Assembly (NCBI GenBank): GCA_036186865.1
Contig: AP025069.1
Location: 13,382,668-13,446,667 of the forward strand
DNA: 64,000 nt
Reading direction: 5' to 3'
From: Eustoma russellianum
Lineage: Eukaryota > Streptophyta > Magnoliopsida > Gentianales > Gentianaceae
Part shown: positions 57,988 through 64,000 of the stretch, in pieces
How positions within the stretch are numbered: the first letter of the stretch is position 1
Layout of the letters: each line of letters begins with the position of its first letter
Translations under genes and position numbers: made by a program
The notes under the pieces: model-generated
Told to the model about the DNA's origin: nothing
The model's input: only the letters and a program-made list of their open reading frames with translations
Database searches by the model: none

Positions 57988-58498
57988 GTCTGCTTCTCCA
58001 AGACCTATACACGCTGCAATCTTCTACTTCATCGTATACGTATGCATACTGCTGCACTAAGTCTTTACAGTGATCATGAAGTCAGATCATTTCCAGGTTC
58101 GATGAGTTCCTACATTGCAGTGCCGCTCGTGTGAACTGTTTGGCGTTGTATCCTGGAAGATGTTGCTTCACTGGTTGGGCACAGTATACCGGAGCAATTC
58201 GTCTTAAGGACAGAGTCTTTAGACTCGCCTCGGTTTTTGCTTGCATTTTTTGTCGATTTACACGAACTCACACAGTACACTGGTTTTGATTACAGAATCT
58301 AACAAATGCCTTCATATGTGATATTCTGACTATGTTCATGTAGTTTTTGGTTAAACGGCTTTCTTGAAAAATTTGATTCATCAACTTATAAAAACTATTT
58401 TGAAAAGATGATGTACTTGCTGCAATGTTTCTGACTACATCTTCAAGCCATGCTGCTGAGGATTTGGGCCAAGTGTCTGACTTGTACTTGCTTTATGT

Positions 58499-58855
58499 TT
58501 AGGCTTAGGAAAAAAGAGGAGGAAAGGTTAGAGACTGCTAAAGATGCAACTGTGGGTATCATTGACAATGTTGTTCAAACGAGTCCCAGCGATAACCAAG
58601 TTCTCCAAAAACTTCTATGAGTGGTACTATCACATTGTTTGCTTGCACCAAAGATAACAGTGGGCTGTGTTTAACATGCATTACTTTCATGATAGCGGGA
58701 CCTAGATACTTCGATCCTCTAGACAATGGTTGGGGAACTTGCTATACTGTGGTGAAGAAGGTCATATGACCATGAATTGTACCTCAGCTAGGCGCAAGAA
58801 ATCATGCTTTATTTGTGGAAGTTTAGAACACAATGCGAAGCAGTTTATGAAAGGT
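58499..58855 (+). pseudogene. Fragment of a plant CCHC zinc-knuckle family gene
   Basis: 58499-58620 reads KKEEERLETAKDATVGII and ends NQVLQKLL. After an intron-like gap ending TCATGATAG, a second exon reads GPRYFDPLDNGWGTCY. One base is missing inside the first knuckle, after which the frame gives CGEEGHMTMNC and CFICGSLEHNAKQF. This order, RGPRYFDP then back-to-back knuckles with KKxCFxCGSLEHNAKQC, is that of a conserved plant multi-knuckle protein related to yeast Air1/Air2. The last Cys of the second knuckle is Phe, and a GTATTG donor-like site follows at 58855. Later knuckles are absent. It is the only host-gene trace in the window. Confidence 0.7.
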
Positions 58856-59033
58856 ATTGCTTTTGACGTACTATATTTTTCATCATACCGAATTGATCTA
58901 ATTCTCTGCTTTGGCGGTCGATCCTACCTTTCTTTCCCTCTTGTCTTGTTCATGCAGAACCTTAATTGATGGATGCTCTATCTTATTGTGGAAGCAGCAA
59001 CAACAACAAAATTACCTATTGTTTAGAGACTCC
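58856..59033 (+). other. Intron-like remainder after the zinc-knuckle exon
   Basis: AT-rich and T-rich sequence with no coding signal, ending at the target duplication of the solo LTR. The expected next exon (further knuckles) is not found before 59034 or after 63353. Confidence 0.4.
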
Positions 59034-59391
59034 CGTCTTGTAGCGCCCCGCCCAAAACCAGGGTTCCGGCTCAGTGCACCCGCCGTACTCTACTCCATAG
59101 AGTACAAAGCGTCGATACTATACATGTACATGTCGACATGAATAATGAATCGATAAGCGGAAGCAACATAACATACAAATCATAATCGACACGCAATGTA
59201 CTACATCATAATCTGTACAAGTCATCATATACAGAATACTGAAATCTTCTGAATACGTCATGAATCAAGCTTAATGTCTTCCAACCGAATCTCTCAGCAG
59301 GTTTCTTCATTATCAATGATCTATCTAGCCTGTCATCAACAAGTCTGTATAGTGATACCTGTTATCTGGAAAATGATAAATGAGGCAAGTA

Positions 59392-59422
59392 TGAGCGATA
59401 GCCACCGACTTTTAATCGCTCA
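59392..59422 (-). promoter_or_regulatory. Conserved LTR stem-loop
   Basis: TGAGCGAT (59392-59399) pairs with ATCGCTCA (59415-59422). Identical arms occur in the chromovirus 5' LTR at 26478-26508 and 27042-27072, and one-mismatch arms in its 3' LTR. It lies about 350-400 bp from the LTR 3' end, where plant gypsy LTRs end their transcripts. Confidence 0.65.
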
Positions 59423-60322
59423 GCAAGTAGTCTTACCAGATACGACATGTGGATCATACATGGAAAGACGGGGTGACAAATCATAATAACCATAAATTTG
59501 AATATAACAAGCACGTCTCCTTTTTAACAAGTATCATATCATATCTGTAAAAATAGGTAAATAAGGAAGATTTCAAACATACATAGCATAACAGCATCTC
59601 ATCTCATCTCTTCATCCATAACATCATACTACATCCATACTTAACTCCTAATCCATACTTATACCATCTTTGCCTACCTTACATGTACTACATTTTCATA
59701 CTTAACCCTACCTTGTCCACTGTAGTGCTGTCATATCTTAAAGAATTCTTAATCATAACTCTAAGGTAACATGGTCATGACGTGATGCATAAAACATGAC
59801 TTTTCATAAAATGACTTTTCGTAACATGACTTTTTCGTAATCATGACTTTTCATAAACGTGACATTTCATAACTTGACATGATTTCCATAACTTGCGTAA
59901 AATGACGTATTCATAACTTGCATGACATGACATTTTCATAACATGAAGAGATAACATTTTCATCATTGGCTATAGCACTTTTCATAAGAATAATCACACG
60001 AACATACCGATTGATTCCCCATATAATACATGTACGACATAACATCATAACATATGTACATGTACCAACGGTGACGCGCTATGACAGAGATCCCGTGTCC
60101 CAGACCCGGTTTTACACTTAGCCACATACGTAATCATATGCCCCTGACATCTACCACCCCGGTACCAATGTCACAGTGGCGAACATAACATGATCGTAAT
60201 CATGAACATAACATAACATAAATAACATATCATGTGTCGATGGAATCAATCGTCTAGCGTTTATTATTCACATGCTATGAATTTTCAAAACATGAGATGT
60301 GACAACATAACTTTGCAAATCT

Positions 60323-61331
60323 TATTTTCTGCAGCTGCTGGAGCAATTTTGCGCGACAGTTCTGGTACATTCATTAGGGCAATTTCGTTTCATTTACCGC
60401 TATCTACACCTGGTGCAGCAAATTTCAAGCAGCATATCTTGGCTACTTATATTTTGCAACAAATGGGGGTCCATTGATGTGGAAGTAGATGCATATGGGG
60501 TAGTTTCACAGTACAACACAATATTGATGCTCATGCGACAATATTCCGAGAGCTACTAGGTTGGCATCAGCTGAAGTCACATACATTCCACGTGAAGCAA
60601 ATCAGCCAGCGCATTTCCTAGCTCAATATGGCCAATTCCAGCAAAATCTTACGGTTTTTTCCCACAGTATCATCTCTGCCATCAATGGTTCGGGCATGTT
60701 ATCTAACGGAGAACACGCCACATCTTAGAATGAACTTGGCTAGCATTCGCATTAGTTGCCCATATCGCAAGATATGGGCAACATGGGTACGCTTTGTTTC
60801 TGCACTATACTGCCTCTTTACACCGCATTACATTACCAGTTGTAAATTTCCAGTTACCCATATCTTTCGATATGGGTAACATGGCTAATGTGTTAAACTC
60901 TTCCTTGTGCTGCAACTCACGTGCTCGTCCATCTCTCGCACTCACCATATTACTATGTGTACTAACTCGCTTTTGTTTCTATGCATGGCCATATTGATGC
61001 AAACAACGCTGGCGGAGATATCCCATCAGGCCGGCCCAACCCACAATCTACAACATTCAACTGTTGCGTTCAACAAACATCACACATACTCTCATGTCAT
61101 ATTCAAAGTTTCACTCCTCTCATATAAACATGTACGCTTTTCCTTCGCCAAGGTTTTATCCACAAGGGTGGTTTTACTTGGCAAGGTTTTAATGCAGCAT
61201 ATCATATATGATTGGAGATTAGATATTATATGCTCATTGTACTATTATTATTAATTTGCTGAATTTTGTACTATGGTTTTCCTCCGCTATAAGTGAGGCT
61301 AATAAAATATCTCTTTTACTGTTCAAAAAAA
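60323..61331 (+). pseudogene. 5'-truncated LINE with C-terminal RNase H domain
   Basis: 60331-60476 reads AAAGAILRDSSGTFIRAIS and AANFKQHILATYILQQMGVH, the start of the RNase H domain (RVT_3 type) carried at the end of plant L1 ORF2. Broken frames continue with VEVDAYGVVS- and PREANQPAH-like motifs to about 60640. The 3' end has an AATAAAA signal near 61303 and an A tail ending at 61331. It lies inside the minus solo LTR, whose matching sequence is missing about 300 bp at this point. The first catalytic Asp region is cut off, so the RNase H is dead. Confidence 0.8.
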
Positions 61332-61374
61332 ATACATATAAAATTATTGATAATCACAAATAGAACATAAAACC

Positions 61375-62130
61375 GAAATATATATATATATATTTATAAT
61401 ACATATGTACATAATACATAAAATATAATACACAACTTATTCATTTTCTCTCTTTAAATATATTACACATATATACACATAAAACATATAAATCATATTT
61501 TAACCTTGAAATGGCCTTAAGGCCGAAATATATATTTTGTGTATACATATATATATAAACTGCCGTGTGTATATATATCTATATATATACTTAAAAGCAG
61601 TGAACTATATATATATACATATGTGAAACTGTATATATCTATATATATCTAAAAAAACAGTGAGATATGTATATATATAAATGTAAAACAGCATATATAT
61701 ATATATTTGTGTATACATACCTAAAACAATGAAATATATATATACATGTATAAAACCGTATATATATCTATAATATATATCTAAAAAACAGTGATATAAA
61801 TATATATACATATATATATATATAAATGTAAACCGTGTATATATATTATCCATATATAGATCTATACATCTATACATACATATATATCAAAAATCGTATA
61901 TATTTATACACTTTTATACAAAACCATGTGTTTATATATATGCATCTACACATCTTACATCATATATTATACCCATATATATGTAGATCTGTATATACAT
62001 ATGTAGATCTTTATATACATATATATATGTATCTACATATATATTTATAAAATACACCGAGTGTGTGTATATGTGCGTTTTTTATATATAATGTATATAT
62101 ATAGTGTGCGTGTGTAGTGTATATATGTAT
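61375..62130. repeat. TA-rich low-complexity tract
   Basis: Interspersed TATATA runs with ATATATATCTATATATA and GTATATATA phrases and a repeated CTAAAAAACAGTG unit (61648, 61723 and 61781, diverged). It matches the microsatellite zone of the chromovirus LTR in reverse, expanded here. Frames in it are spurious. Confidence 0.8.
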
Positions 62131-63353
62131 ATATTCATATTCAAACATTGATCTAAACTTTCTTGAAAAGAAATCTTGAACATACTACATGATGATCCAA
62201 CTTTGATATGAACATAATACTTAGTATTTGTAAAACCATGTAGGATCTAGAAAGAATACTTGCCTTGATTTACTTTCTTACTCTTAGATGGTGATTCCTT
62301 CACTTGGATTTGAAGAACATACTTCTCCTCCTTCTCCTTGGTGTATACGGTTATGATGCCCAAAAAGGAGAGTTAGTGTACAACTTATGAAACTAATTAT
62401 ATGGAAGAATCAAACTAAACTTCATAAAATTCTTACCTTAGTTGCTTTTGATTCTACATGCTACACCTTCTTGAATCTTTCTTAGTTGATGGAGTGTTGT
62501 TTAAAACTTGGTGTAGGAGTTGTTATGTGGTTGAGATGAAGAAGAATCCTCTCCTTGTCTTGGTGAGTAGCAGCCGAAATATGTAGAAAGGAGAAGGAGA
62601 ATTGTTTTGTTGTGTAATGAGGAGAGAAGGTTTGAAGTTGAGTTGGAGTGTTAATAAGTGTGTAGTGTAAGGAAGAAAAGATGGTTTCTACTTCTTGGGG
62701 TTTACGGTTGTATTATGATTGAGAGGAGGGGAAAGTAAACGTGGGTGGAGTGGGTTGGAAAAGAAAAGGGATAAATGATGGGGTTTGAATTATTGTGGTA
62801 AGAAGATAGTGTAAGAATGAGTTGTCTTAAAAATAGAGTGGGGAAAAAGGAAGGGGATAACGTGGGTGAGGATGGCCGCCCGAGCCCTGCCTCCGTGGCC
62901 TCCCATAGGGGCTGCTGGTGCTAGGTGCGGTGTGTCCGCCCTGGCTCGTGCTTGTAAGGGGGGGGCGGTCATGGGTGGAGGGATGGGGGGGTTTTTTGTC
63001 TTTTGTTGCCATATGGGATAAGTGGGAAGAAAATGTGATACTATTGTGTATTATAGTTATTGTATCGGGTATTTTTAATTTGGTTTGATTTATATCTACA
63101 GACTTATGTTTCTATCGACTGAGTTATTTAATTACACTGTATGTCTGATATATTCATTAGTTAGTCCCATCCAGTATCATTATATCCGTTAACCTTTTAG
63201 TTATTTTTCCGAGTGTTTCTAACCCCGATATTTAATATCGATGTCTTTATTAATTCTAAAAAAAATTAATTCCACTGAAATTTCATCAACATCGCATTTG
63301 CGTTCTATTTTCATCATTTCCACTAGCCCGGAATCTCGGGTCGTAACACGTCT

Positions 63354-64000
63354 ATTGCAGGGTATATGAGGATCCACACGTACGTAACCAAACCCATGTG
63401 TTAGAATCACACAAATGTTGTTTTTCGATAGCTGATAATGAAGATTGCGTCAAGATGTGTCGATCAACTGCTACTTCACATATAAGAAGCGCAGTCAATT
63501 TAGTGAATCATGTTGTTTTATTCCATCATATTCTAAAGTTAAGAAGATTGTGCACTTGATGAAAGCATCTAAGGAAAATATCTCACTAACGTTGCATGAA
63601 ATCCTACCTGTACAGGTCCCCCCCCCTATTTGTGGAGTGGGGGTGGGTTGCGAGGAGGTGGATGCTCTTTATGGCTCTATGGATTATGTTACGAGTTTGG
63701 GTTTGTCCAGTAGCCTTCAACCTGCTCTGTATCCGTAATCATTAATAATTTTGTTGGGTAGGGGAAGAAGGCTTACACAGTATTCCTTTTTTAAAAACTA
63801 AATTGTTCCTTCTTTATTACGAAGGCTGATTTTCCTTCCATGTATTTAGGATGTGGGACTTGAGTGTATCCATGTATCGCTGCAGGGTGGGCTGTAAGGA
63901 ATTGAAGTGTTATGCTACTACTGTAAAAAGCGATGCAGCTTATTATGATGCATGTACTGCTGAGGATTGGATTGTTTTGTTGGCCTGAACTAATTCAGAA
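63354..64000. other. Unassigned sequence with one 97-codon frame
   Basis: A plus-strand frame at 63445-63738 (MRQDVSINCYFTYKKRS to LQPALYP) matches no family I know. It has a P-rich PVQVPPPICGVG segment. TTGCAG at 63354-63359, right after the solo LTR, could be an intron acceptor of the gene that contained the zinc-knuckle exon, but the downstream frame shows no knuckle. I see nothing else before the window end. Confidence 0.3.

Larger units (their letters stand above)
59039..63348 (-). mobile_element. Gypsy solo LTR with LINE insertion (4.3 kb)
   Basis: On the minus strand it runs from TGTTACGACCC to GGGCGGGGCGCTACA. The target duplication CGTCT is at 59034-59038 and 63349-63353. It is a diverged relative of the chromovirus LTR: the stem-loop, the gypsy repeat ATGAAAAGTCATGTT (as its complement, 59800-59900), the AACCAAGGCAAGT region and the GGCGGCTGC-rich start are all recognisable in reverse. 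A truncated LINE lies at about 60323-61331. No internal genes remain. Confidence 0.93.

Noticed and set aside
58730..58969. Zinc knuckles as part of a retroelement Gag
   Set aside because: The upstream RGPRYFDP motif, intron-like gaps and the spacing of two back-to-back knuckles fit a plant cellular gene. No pol follows.
61605..61877. Tyr/Ile-rich minus-strand frame
   Set aside because: It is translated TATATA low-complexity sequence within an LTR. Similar frames at 3199-3417, 13665-13901 and 45251-45466 were dropped for the same reason.
62790..63012. Pro/Arg-rich minus-strand frames near the LTR start
   Set aside because: They are GC-rich LTR leader sequence on the minus strand, not conserved in the chromovirus LTR.

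Overview
The window is nuclear DNA from a flowering plant, probably one with a large, repeat-rich genome. It is A+T-rich and almost wholly made of nested, decayed retrotransposons. Primer-binding sites match plant initiator tRNA-Met, and the families are plant types: Ty1/copia with very long LTRs, Ty3/gypsy chromovirus, L1-type LINE with a DUF4283 ORF1, an Au-like SINE and a hAT-like MITE. I make no species call. I found no intact host gene, no RNA gene and no CRISPR. Every retroelement open reading frame is broken by stops or frameshifts.

Layout. 1-835: end of a minus-strand gypsy element (gag start, leader, PBS, partial LTR). 836-16661: a minus-strand copia element (copia-1) that holds two solo LTRs of its own wider family, one at 7378-10407 (plus) and one at 11288-14226 (minus). 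Each solo LTR has a perfect 5-bp target duplication. 16662-22316: LINE pieces, one split by a gypsy solo LTR (17261-19895, duplication CTTAA). They include reverse transcriptase, an ORF1/ORF2 junction with endonuclease, and an inverted ORF1 start. 22317-23557: SINE, short tandem repeats and AT-rich sequence.

23558-47153: a plus-strand Ty3/gypsy chromovirus with a C-terminal chromodomain. It is split between protease and reverse transcriptase by a plus-strand copia element (copia-2, 29350-40653, duplication AGTGA). 47154-49330: unassigned. 49331-55211: an old minus-strand copia element (copia-3). 55900-56797: a hAT-like MITE. 57618-57860: three 81-bp repeats upstream of a TATA box. 58499-58855: fragment of a host CCHC zinc-knuckle gene. 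59039-63348: a minus-strand gypsy solo LTR (duplication CGTCT) carrying a LINE 3' end. 63354-64000: unassigned.

The points most worth a second look are a 70-bp GC-AG intron-like segment that splits the chromovirus reverse transcriptase and whose removal restores the frame, arrays of perfect palindromes in both long-LTR copia families, a stem-loop plus CAG plus acidic reading-frame module near the 3' end of several gypsy LTRs, and an ATGA stop/start overlap between the two LINE ORFs. I saw nothing that amounts to a new protein system. The novelty is in cis-structure inside LTRs.
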